Notes: a model not told the origin generated them from the sequence alone. 64,000 nucleotides of DNA from Parolsenella catena (GCF_003966955.1 NZ_AP019367.1:1488001-1552000); one strand, 5' to 3'. Shown: positions 9,130-17,795, counted from the first letter of the stretch. Numbers and translations are program-made.

Positions 9130-11094
9130 CTAGTACAGCTTGGCACCAGCCGGGATGGAGTCATCGAGCTGCAGGAGGTTCAGGCGCTCCTCGCCATCCT
9201 CGGTGTGGATGGCCGAGAGGAGCATGCCACAGGAGTCGATGCCCATCATGGCGCGCGGCGGCAGGTTCGTGATGGCCACGAGCGTCTTGCCCACGAGGTC
9301 CTCGGGCTCGTAGAACGCATGAATACCCGAGAGGATCGTACGGTCCGCGCCCGTGCCGTCATCGAGCGTGAAGTTAAGCAGCTTCTTAGACTTCTTAACG
9401 GCCTCGCACGCCTTGACCTTCACGGCGCGGAAGTCGGACTTGCTGAACGTGTCGAAGTCCACGTAGTCCTCGAACAGCGGCTCGATGGCGACCTTGGAGA
9501 GGTCGAGCGTGGGCTGCTTGTTGGCGGCATAGGCGCTGCCCTTGGCACCCGCGGCAGCCTCCTCGGCGGCCTTGGCCTCGGCGGCTCCGTTCTTGGCGCC
9601 GGCCTCGGGCTTCATGTGCGGGAAGAGAAGCACGTCGCGGATGGAGGGTTGGTTCGTGAGCAGCATGACCACGCGGTCGATGCCGATGCCGATACCGCCC
9701 GCGGGAGGCATGCCGTACTCGAGCGCGCGCACGTAGTCGGCGTCGAACTGCATGGCCTCGTCGTCGCCGGAGTCGCGCTCGGCAATCTCTGCATGGAAGC
9801 GCTCGGCCTGGTCAACGGGGTCGTTGAGCTCGGAGAACGCGTTGGCATACTCGTGGCCGGCGATGACGAGCTCAAAGCGGTGCGTCAGGCGCGGCTCGTC
9901 CTCGTAGCGCTTGGCGAGCGGGCTCACCTCGACGGGATAGTCGACGACGAACGTCGGGTTCACGAGCGAGGGCTCGCCGATCTCGTCGTAGAGCTCGGCG
10001 ATGAGCTTGCCGGCGCCCCACTCGGACTTCGTCTCGATCTTGTTCTCGTGGCACAGCTCCACGAGGCGCTCGACGGGCGTGTCGAGGTCGACCTCGACGC
10101 CAAGGGAGTTCGAGACAACCTTCGTCATCGGGATGGACGGCCAGGTGCCGGACAGGTCGATCGTCTGGCCCTGGTACTCGATCTGCTCAGGGTTGCCGAT
10201 TGCGGCGTTCGCGGCCTTGATGACGCCCTCAGCGAGCTCCTTCATACCCTCGAGGTCGCTGTAGGCGCGGTAGGCCTCCATCGTGGTGAACTCGGGGTTG
10301 TGGGTCTGGTCCATGCCCTCGTTGCGGAAGATGCGGCCGATCTCGTACACGCGCTCGAAACCGCCCACAAGCAGGCGCTTCAGCGGCAGCTCGGTGGCGA
10401 TGCGCAGGAAGCACTCCTGGTTGAGGGCGTTGAAGTGCGTGATGAAGGGCTTTGCCGTGGCACCGCCCTGGATGGTCTGGAGAATCGGAGTCTCGACCTC
10501 CATGTAGGCGTCCTCCTCCATGTAACGGCGGAAGGCGGAGACGATGGCGGAACGCTTGCGGAACGTCTCGCGGACGTCGTCGTTGACGATGAGGTCAACG
10601 TAGCGCTGGCGATAGCGGGTCTCCTTGTCGGAGAGGCCGTGGAACTTCTCGGGCAGCGGGCGCACGGACTTGGAGAGCAGGCGCACCGAGGTCGGGGCCA
10701 GGGACAGCTCGCCGCGCTTGGTGCGCATCATGGAGCCGGTGGCCTCGATGACATCTCCCAGGTCCATCTTGCGCAGGGCGGCCATGCCCTCCTGGCCCAG
10801 GTTGTCGATGCGGCAGAACAGCTGCATCTTGTCAGTGGCGTCCTGGAGCACGACGAACGCCACCTTGCCCTGGCCGCGCTTGGCGCGAATGCGGCCGGCG
10901 ACCGTGTGGGCCTGCTCGTCCGCATCGTCCTCGCCAAGCTCGGCGTAGCGCGCGGCGAGGTCTGCCACGTGGTCGGTCACGTCGCAGTGCTCGGGATAGG
11001 GATTGCCGCCGGCGTCGATGATGGCCTGTCGGCGGGCGAGACGCGTGGCGCGCTCGTCGTTGAGCGTGGCCTCGTTGGTGGTCTCCTCAGACAT
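9130..11094 (-). CDS. lysS: Lysyl-tRNA synthetase (class II) fused to a C-terminal tRNA-binding domain
   Basis: Charges tRNA-Lys. Residues about 25-500 are a complete class II LysRS: N-terminal OB-fold anticodon domain, then the catalytic core with motif 2 (FRNEGMDQTHNPEFT) and motif 3 (GIGIDRVVML). Most bacterial LysS stop at about 500 aa. Here an Ala/Glu linker (about 505-535) leads to a roughly 115-residue tRNA-binding (EMAP/Trbp111-type) domain with DFRAVKV, the core LNFTLDDG and NLPPRAMMGIDSCGMLLSA, as found at the C-terminus of MetRS. The start at 11094 has AAGGAG upstream; 27 more in-frame codons upstream have no such site. It lies downstream of greA, separated by a hairpin. Confidence 0.95.
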   Translation of the reverse strand: MSEETTNEATLNDERATRLARRQAIIDAGGNPYPEHCDVTDHVADLAARYAELGEDDADEQAHTVAGRIRAKRGQGKVAFVVLQDATDKMQLFCRIDNLGQEGMAALRKMDLGDVIEATGSMMRTKRGELSLAPTSVRLLSKSVRPLPEKFHGLSDKETRYRQRYVDLIVNDDVRETFRKRSAIVSAFRRYMEEDAYMEVETPILQTIQGGATAKPFITHFNALNQECFLRIATELPLKRLLVGGFERVYEIGRIFRNEGMDQTHNPEFTTMEAYRAYSDLEGMKELAEGVIKAANAAIGNPEQIEYQGQTIDLSGTWPSIPMTKVVSNSLGVEVDLDTPVERLVELCHENKIETKSEWGAGKLIAELYDEIGEPSLVNPTFVVDYPVEVSPLAKRYEDEPRLTHRFELVIAGHEYANAFSELNDPVDQAERFHAEIAERDSGDDEAMQFDADYVRALEYGMPPAGGIGIGIDRVVMLLTNQPSIRDVLLFPHMKPEAGAKNGAAEAKAAEEAAAGAKGSAYAANKQPTLDLSKVAIEPLFEDYVDFDTFSKSDFRAVKVKACEAVKKSKKLLNFTLDDGTGADRTILSGIHAFYEPEDLVGKTLVAITNLPPRAMMGIDSCGMLLSAIHTEDGEERLNLLQLDDSIPAGAKLY

Positions 11095-11153
11095 GCATGG
11101 CTCCTTCTGCACGGGCAGGCGCTCGGCGCGCCCGCCTGGCTCTCTACGTGAAA

Positions 11154-11186
11154 GCGCCCCTCCCGCGACGGGCACGGAAGGGGCGC
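11154..11186 (-). terminator. Hairpin between greA and lysS
   Basis: 8-bp perfect GC stem GCGCCCCT / AGGGGCGC, followed on the minus strand by TTTCACG. Probably a greA terminator, possibly partial, leaving some read-through into lysS. Confidence 0.5.
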
Positions 11187-11235
11187 GATAAGGACCTATT
11201 CGCAGGTTGCGGCCTGCGAGCGAACCAATCTCGCC

Positions 11236-11712
11236 CTAGCGCGAGATTTTGACGATCGTGTAGTGGCGCGTGGCGCCGGACGGGCTCGTGACCTCGATCA
11301 CATCGCCCTTGGCGTGGCCCATGAGCGCAGAGCCAACCGGGCTCTCGTTGGAGATCTTGTGCTCGAGGGAGTTGGTCTCCGTGGTGCCGACGATGGTGAA
11401 GGCACACGTCTTGTCCTTGCCCTGCTCCTGGATCTCGACCGTGCAGCCGATGGAGACGGCCATGACGTGGCCGGCGCCGGCGGACACCTTGGCGGTCGAG
11501 AGGATCTTGCGGATCTCGGCGACGCGGGAGGCGTTCTTGGACTGCTCCTCCTTGGCGTCGTCGTACTCGGAGTTCTCGGACAGGTCACCGAAGTCGCGGG
11601 CGACCTTGATGCGCTCGATGATCTCGGCGTCGTGCTCTCCCTCACGCCAGGCAAGCTCCTCGACGAGCTTCTGACGACCTTCGGGAGTAAGGATGATCTC
11701 GTTGTCAGCCAT
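11236..11712 (-). CDS. greA: Transcription elongation factor GreA
   Basis: Binds the RNA polymerase secondary channel and stimulates cleavage of backtracked RNA. The N-terminal coiled coil (about 5-75) carries the conserved LTPEGRQKL and the acidic tip region DFGDLSENSEYDDAKEEQ. The C-terminal FKBP-like domain (80-158) includes ISNESPVGSALMGHAKGD. At 158 aa it has the standard length. It lies in a minus-strand series tatA-greA-lysS with a 67-nt gap to tatA; greA next to lysS is a common bacterial arrangement. Confidence 0.97.
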   Translation of the reverse strand: MADNEIILTPEGRQKLVEELAWREGEHDAEIIERIKVARDFGDLSENSEYDDAKEEQSKNASRVAEIRKILSTAKVSAGAGHVMAVSIGCTVEIQEQGKDKTCAFTIVGTTETNSLEHKISNESPVGSALMGHAKGDVIEVTSPSGATRHYTIVKISR

Positions 11713-11779
11713 GGTTCGCTTTCTTGCTTAAGGGCGGTACGTACATGCGATGGCACACCACGCGGGTGTGCCGTTGGTG

Positions 11780-12118
11780 CTAGTCCAGCTTGGCGCCGCA
11801 GGACTTGCAGAACTTGTTGTCGGCGGGGTTCTCGGCACCGCAGTGGCCGCAGAACTTCTTGCCGTCCTCGGCAGCCTCGGCGGGGGCGTCCTCGTCATCG
11901 GCGTCGACGTGGGGAACGTCAACGACGTCCTCGGCCGGCTTGGTCTCGGTCGTGGCCTCGGCCTTGGCGGGCTTGTCGTCGCCCTCTATGCCCTCGCGGA
12001 TGCCCTTGACCGTCTTGCCGAAGGACTTGCCGAGCTTCGGGAGGTTCTTCGGACCAAAGATCACGAGAACGACGATCAGGATGATGATGAGCTCAGGGGC
12101 ACCCAATCCAAGAAACAT
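11780..12118 (-). CDS. tatA: TatA/E-family translocase subunit with C-terminal zinc ribbon
   Basis: TatA forms the pore-like part of the twin-arginine protein export machinery. Residues 1-50 are canonical: short periplasmic N-terminus, a single transmembrane helix (LIIILIVVLVIFGP) with the FGP hinge, then the amphipathic helix LPKLGKSFGKTVKGIREG. An acidic Ala/Glu/Asp linker (55-90) follows. The last 25 residues are a four-cysteine zinc ribbon (CGHCGAENPADNKFCKSCG), which is not part of normal TatA. The start at 12118 follows GGAGAGGAA and gives the expected N-terminus; longer in-frame extensions are unsupported. No tatC or tatB lies nearby. Confidence 0.9.
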   Translation of the reverse strand: MFLGLGAPELIIILIVVLVIFGPKNLPKLGKSFGKTVKGIREGIEGDDKPAKAEATTETKPAEDVVDVPHVDADDEDAPAEAAEDGKKFCGHCGAENPADNKFCKSCGAKLD

Positions 12119-12368
12119 GTGAATTCCTCTCCGGACAGACACTCGGTCGTGTTTGCGAGCTGCGGGCGCCCGCCACGCGGTACGCCAGTGCAACTTTGAA
12201 AGTATACTAGCCCGAAGTCCGTTCTGGACTGCAAAGTTGGCGAACGCGGCTCGGGCTCGCAATTTCCACGTTGGTTGGCGTGTACCCGAAACGCCCGCAT
12301 CCCATGCATGCAAATCCGCAGGCGCTCGACCCGTGCCCGGTCAGGTGCCATGACACGACTGGAGCCTC

Positions 12369-13217
12369 ATGCCCACGGCGCTCATCGTATTCATCGCCCT
12401 CACCGTGGCGGGACTTCTCATACACCTCTTGTGCATGCGCATCCTCGCCTGGCGCGGCGTCACGGTGAGGCGAACGAAGTTTGGCCTCACGCTGCTGTTT
12501 GACACCGCCGATGACGACGGGACGCCCGTGCGCATGCTCAACGTCAACGGGGCGTTCCAGAGCGTGGCCTACGCCACCGACGAGCTGTGGAGCGAGCTTG
12601 CATGCGAGTACCAGCGCGAGCAGGCACGCATCGTGAGCGAGCTGCCCAGGCTCTCGCGTGCGGCCGTCATCGGGGGAGGCGGCTTCTCGTTTCCCAAGTG
12701 GCTCGTGGTGCACCTGCCGCCCGTCGCCGTGAGCGTCGTGGAGATTGACGAGAAGATCATCGACATCGCCCGAGAGTCGTTCGGGCTCGCGAGGCTCGAG
12801 CGCGAGTACGCGGGTACGGGGCGCTTCGAGCTTGCCTGCGACGACGGCTGGGCGTGGCTGCGCCGCCAGGAGCGTCCCTTCGACCTCATCGTGAACGAGG
12901 CGTTCACGGGCAGCAGGCCGCTGGGGCCGCTCGCCTGCGACGAGGGCGCAGCCACGATCCACGAGCACCTTGCGGACGGTGGAAGCTACCTCGCCACGCT
13001 GCGGTTTCCCCTCCGGGGCCGCAAGAGCCAGAGCATGTACGAGACCATCGAGACGTTCTCTCGCGAGTTCGCCCACGTCTGGCTCGTGCCCGAGTATCCG
13101 GATGACCCCACGCATCCCGGCAACAACACGCTCGTGGCGAGCGACGTCGACCTCGTGACGGCCGGCTGCGAGCCACTGCGCGGATACGAGTGGAGTGTGG
13201 ACGTCACTCGCCCGTGA
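12369..13217 (+). CDS. Membrane-anchored spermidine-synthase-like (Rossmann methyltransferase fold) protein
   Basis: Residues 1-30 are a single hydrophobic helix that would anchor the protein. Residues about 35-275 resemble the polyamine synthase/class I methyltransferase fold: AAVIGGGGFSFPKW gives the nucleotide-binding glycine loop, VSVVEIDEKIIDIA the acidic residue after beta-2, and FDLIVNEAFTG the region where spermidine synthases carry the catalytic Asp (here NEAF, so the Asp is not obvious). Whether it transfers aminopropyl or methyl groups cannot be decided. It diverges from tatA with a 250-bp intergenic space. The ATG at 12369 has GGAG 5 nt upstream. Confidence 0.65.
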   Translation: MPTALIVFIALTVAGLLIHLLCMRILAWRGVTVRRTKFGLTLLFDTADDDGTPVRMLNVNGAFQSVAYATDELWSELACEYQREQARIVSELPRLSRAAVIGGGGFSFPKWLVVHLPPVAVSVVEIDEKIIDIARESFGLARLEREYAGTGRFELACDDGWAWLRRQERPFDLIVNEAFTGSRPLGPLACDEGAATIHEHLADGGSYLATLRFPLRGRKSQSMYETIETFSREFAHVWLVPEYPDDPTHPGNNTLVASDVDLVTAGCEPLRGYEWSVDVTRP

Positions 13218-13245
13218 CGCAGGTGGTCATAAGTCCCCCGGATGG

Positions 13246-13713
13246 CTAGTACTCGGCGGCGACGCTGCGCCCTGCCTCCATGGGCTCGCCCGCAGCGGCA
13301 TACTTTTGGACACGGGAACCCTCTGGCACGGAAAGCAGCACCACGATCACGGACGTGTCGAAGCCCCTCTCGGCCAGCAGGCCATGGTCGAACGTGACGA
13401 GGGCGTCTCCCGCACTCACGCGCTGCCCCTTCTCGGCCGTCGGCAGAAAGCCGTCTCCGCCAGCCTCGACCGTGTCGATGCCCACGTGAACCATCAGCTC
13501 AAGGCCGTCATCGGCGCGCAGGCCGTATGCGTGGCCCGTTGGGTACCTGGCCGTGACCTCGCCGGAAACCGGCGCCACGACAACGTCGGAGTCGGGCGTC
13601 ACGGCAAAGCCATCGCCCATCATCTTCTGGGCAAACACAGGGTCTGCCACATCCTCGATGGGCACATACGTTCCGCTTACCGGCGCGAGCACCTTGTGCA
13701 TCGGCTCCCCCAT
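13246..13713 (-). CDS. PTS glucose-type EIIA component
   Basis: Carries phosphate from HPr-His to a sugar-specific EIIB domain. The 155-residue protein is a free-standing EIIA-Glc fold with the two conserved active-site His regions, PTGHAYGLR and ELMVHVGIDTV (the latter is the phosphorylated His), and APVSGTYVPIEDV at the N-terminus. No IIB/IIC gene is adjacent, so it may serve a permease encoded elsewhere and have a Crr-like regulatory role. The start is ATG at 13713; an alternative Met four codons in has a closer GGGGGAG. An 18-bp palindrome lies 11 nt upstream. Confidence 0.9.
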   Translation of the reverse strand: MGEPMHKVLAPVSGTYVPIEDVADPVFAQKMMGDGFAVTPDSDVVVAPVSGEVTARYPTGHAYGLRADDGLELMVHVGIDTVEAGGDGFLPTAEKGQRVSAGDALVTFDHGLLAERGFDTSVIVVLLSVPEGSRVQKYAAAGEPMEAGRSVAAEY

Positions 13714-13724
13714 CCCTCGCCTTG

Positions 13725-13742
13725 ACGATACGTTCGTATCGT
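13725..13742 (-). promoter_or_regulatory. Palindromic operator candidate before the PTS EIIA gene
   Basis: ACGATACG-TT-CGTATCGT: perfect 8-bp arms around TT, beginning 11 nt upstream of the start codon. On the minus strand it contains TACGAT, a possible -10, so a bound repressor would block transcription. The regulator is unknown. Confidence 0.5.
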
Positions 13743-13786
13743 ACCCGAGGGCTCCCTATGCCGCCGCCCCGGTTGCGTCAGCGCCC

Positions 13787-14632
13787 CTACAGGTACCCAA
13801 GGAACGCCTGCGCCGCCAGGCTCAGGTCTGCCGTACGGCGCCTGACGAGGTAGAGCTCGCGATGGGCGGGCGTCGCCAGGTGGCGGACGTCGAGCGAGAA
13901 GCCCGTGCGCTCGAGCGCAAGACTCGGGAGCAGCGACACGCCCAGGCCCGCCTCGACCATGGCGAGAATGGCCGTGATGTTGCTCGTCTCGCAGTTGATG
14001 CGCGGGGCTTTGAGCTCGCGCTGGAGCAGCGGCGCCGTCTCGGTGTCGGCGATGAAGCGCTCGCCAAGCAGCATCTCAACCGGGATGCTTGCCGGCTCGG
14101 GCGCAAAGTGGCCGGGCGGGGCCACGACCACAATCTCGTCCTTGTCGTACACGGAGGAGATGAAGCCCTGGTCCTCGAGCCTGTTGGGAATGAACGCCAA
14201 CTCAACGGCGCCGCCCAGCAGCAGCCTCTCGGCCTCGCCATACGTGCACTCGTTGATGTTCACCTCGACGCCCGGGTGATCTGCCGAGAAGCGGCCGAGT
14301 GGCCCGGGAAGGCGCATCGCCACGACGCTCGACGGCGCCGCCATGCTCACGCAGCCGTCCTCAAGGGCACTCATGCGCGAGACGCGGCGACAGAGCGCGG
14401 CGCTCGCCTCGCAGAGGGCGCGTGCGTCCGGCAGCAGACGCTCGCCATCGCGCGTGAGCGAGAGCATGGGGCCATGGCGGTCGAACAGACGCACTCCCCA
14501 GGACTGCTCGAGACTCGCCACCGAGCGGCTCAGCGTCGACTGCGCCACGCCGAGCTCCTCGGCGGCACGAGACATGCTGCCAAGCCGGGCGGCAGCCTCG
14601 AACGCGCGGACCTTCTGAACGCTGGAATCCAT
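13787..14632 (-). CDS. LysR-family transcriptional regulator
   Basis: The N-terminal winged helix (residues 1-62) shows the LysR signature AAARLGSMSRAAEELGVAQSTLSRSVASLEQ; residues 88-281 are the periplasmic-binding-protein-like effector domain. At 281 aa it is slightly shorter than typical. It lies on the same strand 197 bp downstream of the amidohydrolase gene. That placement, together with a dyad upstream of the permease gene (17777-17795), suggests it controls the permease-amidohydrolase pair. The effector is unknown. Confidence 0.92.
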   Translation of the reverse strand: MDSSVQKVRAFEAAARLGSMSRAAEELGVAQSTLSRSVASLEQSWGVRLFDRHGPMLSLTRDGERLLPDARALCEASAALCRRVSRMSALEDGCVSMAAPSSVVAMRLPGPLGRFSADHPGVEVNINECTYGEAERLLLGGAVELAFIPNRLEDQGFISSVYDKDEIVVVAPPGHFAPEPASIPVEMLLGERFIADTETAPLLQRELKAPRINCETSNITAILAMVEAGLGVSLLPSLALERTGFSLDVRHLATPAHRELYLVRRRTADLSLAAQAFLGYL

Positions 14633-14698
14633 ACCCCTCCGTCACAACGAAAGCGGGCCCGCCGGCCCGCGACGCAAAGCCATCTCTACCCACATGGA

Positions 14699-14815
14699 GG
14701 CTCCCCGCCGCAGACGTTTCCGCGACGGGGAGCCAAAGGCACGCGAGCGGCTGGGGTGAGGGGCCGCCCCAACCATGGCGGGCGCCGCCGGCGAAGGGGG
14801 TTGCCGACGGCGCCC
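14699..14815 (-). terminator. Two hairpins between amidohydrolase and LysR genes
   Basis: Two GC stems: GGCTCCCCG / CGGGGAGCC (14699-14707 and 14726-14734) and GGGCGCCG / CGGCGCCC (14780-14787 and 14808-14815). Neither has a T-tract. They probably end or attenuate the amidohydrolase transcript before the regulator gene. Confidence 0.4.
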
Positions 14816-14829
14816 GGAAAAACGGGACG

Positions 14830-16077
14830 CTACAGGGCGCCCTTGATGACCTTGTCGCCCTCCTTCATGATGACGTCCATGTTCTCGGGCGTGAGGTCGT
14901 GGATGTTGCGGGCCACGTCGCCGCGAACGACGAGCAGGTCAGCGAGCTTGCCGGCCTCGAGCGAGCCGAACTCGTCCTCGTGATGGACCATCTTGGCGCC
15001 GTTGAGCGTGGCAGCCTTGATCGTCTCGAGCACGGGGATGCCCGCCTTGTCCACGAAGTCGTACATCTCGTCGATCGTGACGTAGCCGTACGGGGTCACG
15101 AAGCTGAACGAGTCGGAGCCGATCGTGAGCGTGACGCCCAGCTCGTTGGCGCGGCGCAGGTTGGCGTAGGTGCGCTGCAGCTCGCGCTCCACCACGGTGT
15201 CGCCAGGGAACTTGGCGTTGGCCTCGGACTCCTCAGGCGGGTAGGTGGCGTACCAGGTGGGAAGGAAACCGATCGTGGGCGTAAAGAACGTGCCCTGCTC
15301 GGCCATGAGGTTCATGGTCTTGTCGTCAAGCTCAAAGCCGTGGATGAGCTGCTCGGCGCCAAAGCGCACGGAGTCATAGGCGGCGCTCACGGAGTTGTAG
15401 GAGTGGCTCCACAGCGGGATGCCCGTGAGCTTGCACTCGTCGGCCACGGCCTTGATCTCCTCGGTGCTCATGAGCTGCCTGCGGCCGGAGTCCCAGCGCC
15501 AGATGCCGCCGCCCGTGGCCCAGATCTTGATGGCGTCGGGGTTCTCGCGCAAGCGCAGGCGCACGGCGTGGCGCAGCTCCCACGGGCCGTCCACCTGGTC
15601 GCCCCAAGGGTGGGAGTCCTTGCTCACCTGAAGCGGCAGCTTGTGAGAGTCTCCGTGGCCGGCCGTGCGGCAAAAGCCCAGGCCAGTGGCGTAGATGCGC
15701 GGGCCCTTCATGACGCCCATGTTCACGAGGTCACGAATCGCGATGCCGTTGCGGCCAATCTCGCAGACGGTCGTGAGGCCGTGGGTGAGCGCGTCGTAGG
15801 ACTGCTTCACGGCGCAGGCCTGCTTCTGGGCGGGCGTCTCGATGACCCAGTCGTTGTCGTCGTCGGTGAGGTTGCCCGAGAAGTGGAGGTGCGTGTCGAT
15901 GAGGCCCGGCATGACGGTCTTGCCCGAGCAGTCCTCGACCTCATAGCCCGCCGGAACCTCGGTGCGCGGGCCCGCGTAGGCGATCTTCTTGTCGTCGACC
16001 AGGACGAGGGAGTCGTCCACGGGAGCAGCGCCCGTGCCATCGACGAGCCTGCCACCAACGAATGCGTACTTGCCCAT
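14830..16077 (-). CDS. Metal-dependent amidohydrolase (imidazolonepropionase/prolidase-like)
   Basis: Member of the COG1228 amidohydrolases, which hydrolyse cyclic amides or Xaa-Pro-type dipeptides using a binuclear metal centre. The expected ligands are present: HxH in DTHLHFSGN, the bridging Lys in AIKIWATGG, His in PLWSHSYN and LIHGFEL, and Asp in TIGSDSFSF. N- and C-terminal beta-sandwich segments flank the TIM barrel (GRLVDGTGA; GKLADLLVVRGD). The start is the Met at 16077, which has GGAGGA 7 nt upstream; a Met six codons earlier lies before that site. It directly follows an APC permease gene, so a peptide or amino-acid derivative taken up by the permease is the likely substrate. Confidence 0.88.
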   Translation of the reverse strand: MGKYAFVGGRLVDGTGAAPVDDSLVLVDDKKIAYAGPRTEVPAGYEVEDCSGKTVMPGLIDTHLHFSGNLTDDDNDWVIETPAQKQACAVKQSYDALTHGLTTVCEIGRNGIAIRDLVNMGVMKGPRIYATGLGFCRTAGHGDSHKLPLQVSKDSHPWGDQVDGPWELRHAVRLRLRENPDAIKIWATGGGIWRWDSGRRQLMSTEEIKAVADECKLTGIPLWSHSYNSVSAAYDSVRFGAEQLIHGFELDDKTMNLMAEQGTFFTPTIGFLPTWYATYPPEESEANAKFPGDTVVERELQRTYANLRRANELGVTLTIGSDSFSFVTPYGYVTIDEMYDFVDKAGIPVLETIKAATLNGAKMVHHEDEFGSLEAGKLADLLVVRGDVARNIHDLTPENMDVIMKEGDKVIKGAL

Positions 16078-16155
16078 GATGATTCCTCCAAACACAACGA
16101 TCCTGTCTGTTACCTGCTCTTTATTGCCTGCACGCCGCGTGGCGCGCCCAAAGCC

Positions 16156-17607
16156 TCACTGCTTGGTGGGACCAGTCGCACGCCTTGACCCAAACAGCGC
16201 CAGGATCACGAGGCCCGCGACGAGCCAGCCGATCGTGATGGCCCACTCGATGCCAGAGAGCGCCGCCGGCGAGAAGGGCACGACCATGAGCGCGATGATG
16301 GCCAGACCCGCGACGATGGCGCAGCCGATGCCAAGCTTGCCGCCGTTGACCTTGTAGGGGCGCGGCAGGTCGGGCTCGGTGCGGCGCAGCTTCCAGCACG
16401 CGAATCCCGCCATGGTGCAGGCGAAGATGAAACCGAGAGAGGCCACGTTCGTGAGCGGCACGAGCATATTACGGCCCAGGAACGGACCCACGAGCGTCAG
16501 CGCGCTCATGACCATGACGGCCTTCTTGGGCACGCCGGACGTGGGGTCGATCTGCGCGAAGCTCTCCGGCAGCATCTCCTTGCGACCCATGGCGAGCATG
16601 AGACGGCTCGACGCGCCAAAGAACGAGTTCATGGGGCCAAGGGGACCAAGCGTGGCGATGATGAGCATCGCGATGTAGAAGAAGACATTGATGCGCTCGA
16701 GGACGGCGAGCGCCGGCACGGAGCTGCGCACGAACTCATGCCAATCAACGATGGTGCCAAAGCTGTAGATGCACACGAGATAGAACGCGCCAGACGCGAG
16801 CAGCGCGATGGCCGGGATGAGGCCGAACTTCTTCCAGTCGATGTTCTCGGAGGCCTCCTCGGCCTGCTGGGGAATCGTGTCGAAGCCCGCATAGAAGAAC
16901 GGCGTCATGACGAGCACGGCCACGATGCCGCCGATGAGGCTCGTGGCCTCGGTGGCGCTGCCGCCCGCGGCATCCGTCACCTGCGAGAAGACCGGCGCGG
17001 CGTTCTCCGGCGAGCCGGTCATGAAGCTGATGAGCATGGCGAGCACCATACCCGCGAGCAGCGCCTTGGTGAGAAAGCTCGACAGCTTGGCCGCCGCGCC
17101 CGCTCCACGCAGGTTGAGGAAGATGACGAGCGCCGCGAACGCGAGCGCGATGACCGTGGGCCACAGGTAGACGTCTGCGCCCAGAATCGTGTAGAGCTTG
17201 ACGCTTCGAAGCCACGCGAGCGCCGGGAACTCCGCAAAGCGATCCGTGAGCAGCGTGGAGATGGCGATCGCCTCCCACGGGCACAGCGGGGCGTTGCCCA
17301 GCAGCAGCATCCAGCCGGTGACGAAGCCCATCTTGCGACCGAACGTGCGGTCCACGTACTCGATGATGCCGCCCGAGATGGGGATGGCAGCCGTGAGCTC
17401 GCCGAAGCACATGCCGATGGGAACGAGGAACAGCGCCCCGATGGCAAACGCGATCATGGCCGGCACGGGACCCCCGCCCAGCACCATCCAATCGCCCACG
17501 AGCAGCACCCAGCCGGTGCCGATGATTGCGCCAAAGCCGATGGTGAAGAAGTTGAACAGCGTGAGCTCCTTCTTCATGCCGCCGGCCTGCGCCTCCTTTC
17601 CAGCCAT
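16156..17607 (-). CDS. APC-superfamily amino acid permease
   Basis: Twelve-helix amino acid/polyamine/organocation transporter of the inner membrane. The N-terminus has the family motif FFTIGFGAIIGTGWVLLVGDWM in TM1, and hydrophobic segments continue to residue 475. The start at 17607 (MAGKEAQAGG) is chosen because AGGGGAGA precedes it; the open frame runs 49 codons further upstream with no membrane or domain support. The amidohydrolase starts 78 nt after its stop, so both are likely one transcript that imports and then hydrolyses the same compound. The substrate is unknown. Confidence 0.92.
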   Translation of the reverse strand: MAGKEAQAGGMKKELTLFNFFTIGFGAIIGTGWVLLVGDWMVLGGGPVPAMIAFAIGALFLVPIGMCFGELTAAIPISGGIIEYVDRTFGRKMGFVTGWMLLLGNAPLCPWEAIAISTLLTDRFAEFPALAWLRSVKLYTILGADVYLWPTVIALAFAALVIFLNLRGAGAAAKLSSFLTKALLAGMVLAMLISFMTGSPENAAPVFSQVTDAAGGSATEATSLIGGIVAVLVMTPFFYAGFDTIPQQAEEASENIDWKKFGLIPAIALLASGAFYLVCIYSFGTIVDWHEFVRSSVPALAVLERINVFFYIAMLIIATLGPLGPMNSFFGASSRLMLAMGRKEMLPESFAQIDPTSGVPKKAVMVMSALTLVGPFLGRNMLVPLTNVASLGFIFACTMAGFACWKLRRTEPDLPRPYKVNGGKLGIGCAIVAGLAIIALMVVPFSPAALSGIEWAITIGWLVAGLVILALFGSRRATGPTKQ

Positions 17608-17776
17608 GCCAGTCTCCCCTCTGACGCGCCCTTGCGCTTCCGTTGCCCCCCATTCTTCTCCGCCGGGCCCAACGGGGCGAGGCGGGCGGCACCCCTTTGC
17701 CCGCGAGCGGCAAGACGCGGGCCGAGAGTGGGCCTCGTTAGCCACAGCAAACATCGAGGAAACGGAACATGGGTGC

Positions 17777-17795
17777 GCAACTTCTGCATAGTTGC
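17777..17795 (-). promoter_or_regulatory. Dyad site upstream of the permease gene (LysR-type candidate)
   Basis: GCAACT-TCTGCAT-AGTTGC, 6-bp arms around 7 nt, in the divergent region between the permease (start 17607) and the DUF362 gene (start 17947). It contains a T-N11-A pattern within the dyad, which is the general form of LysR sites. Confidence 0.35.

Noticed and set aside
12119-12313. Long N-terminal extension of TatA
   Set aside because: The extension has no TatA-like sequence, runs through the promoter region, and the Met at 12118 has a strong ribosome binding site and canonical N-terminus.
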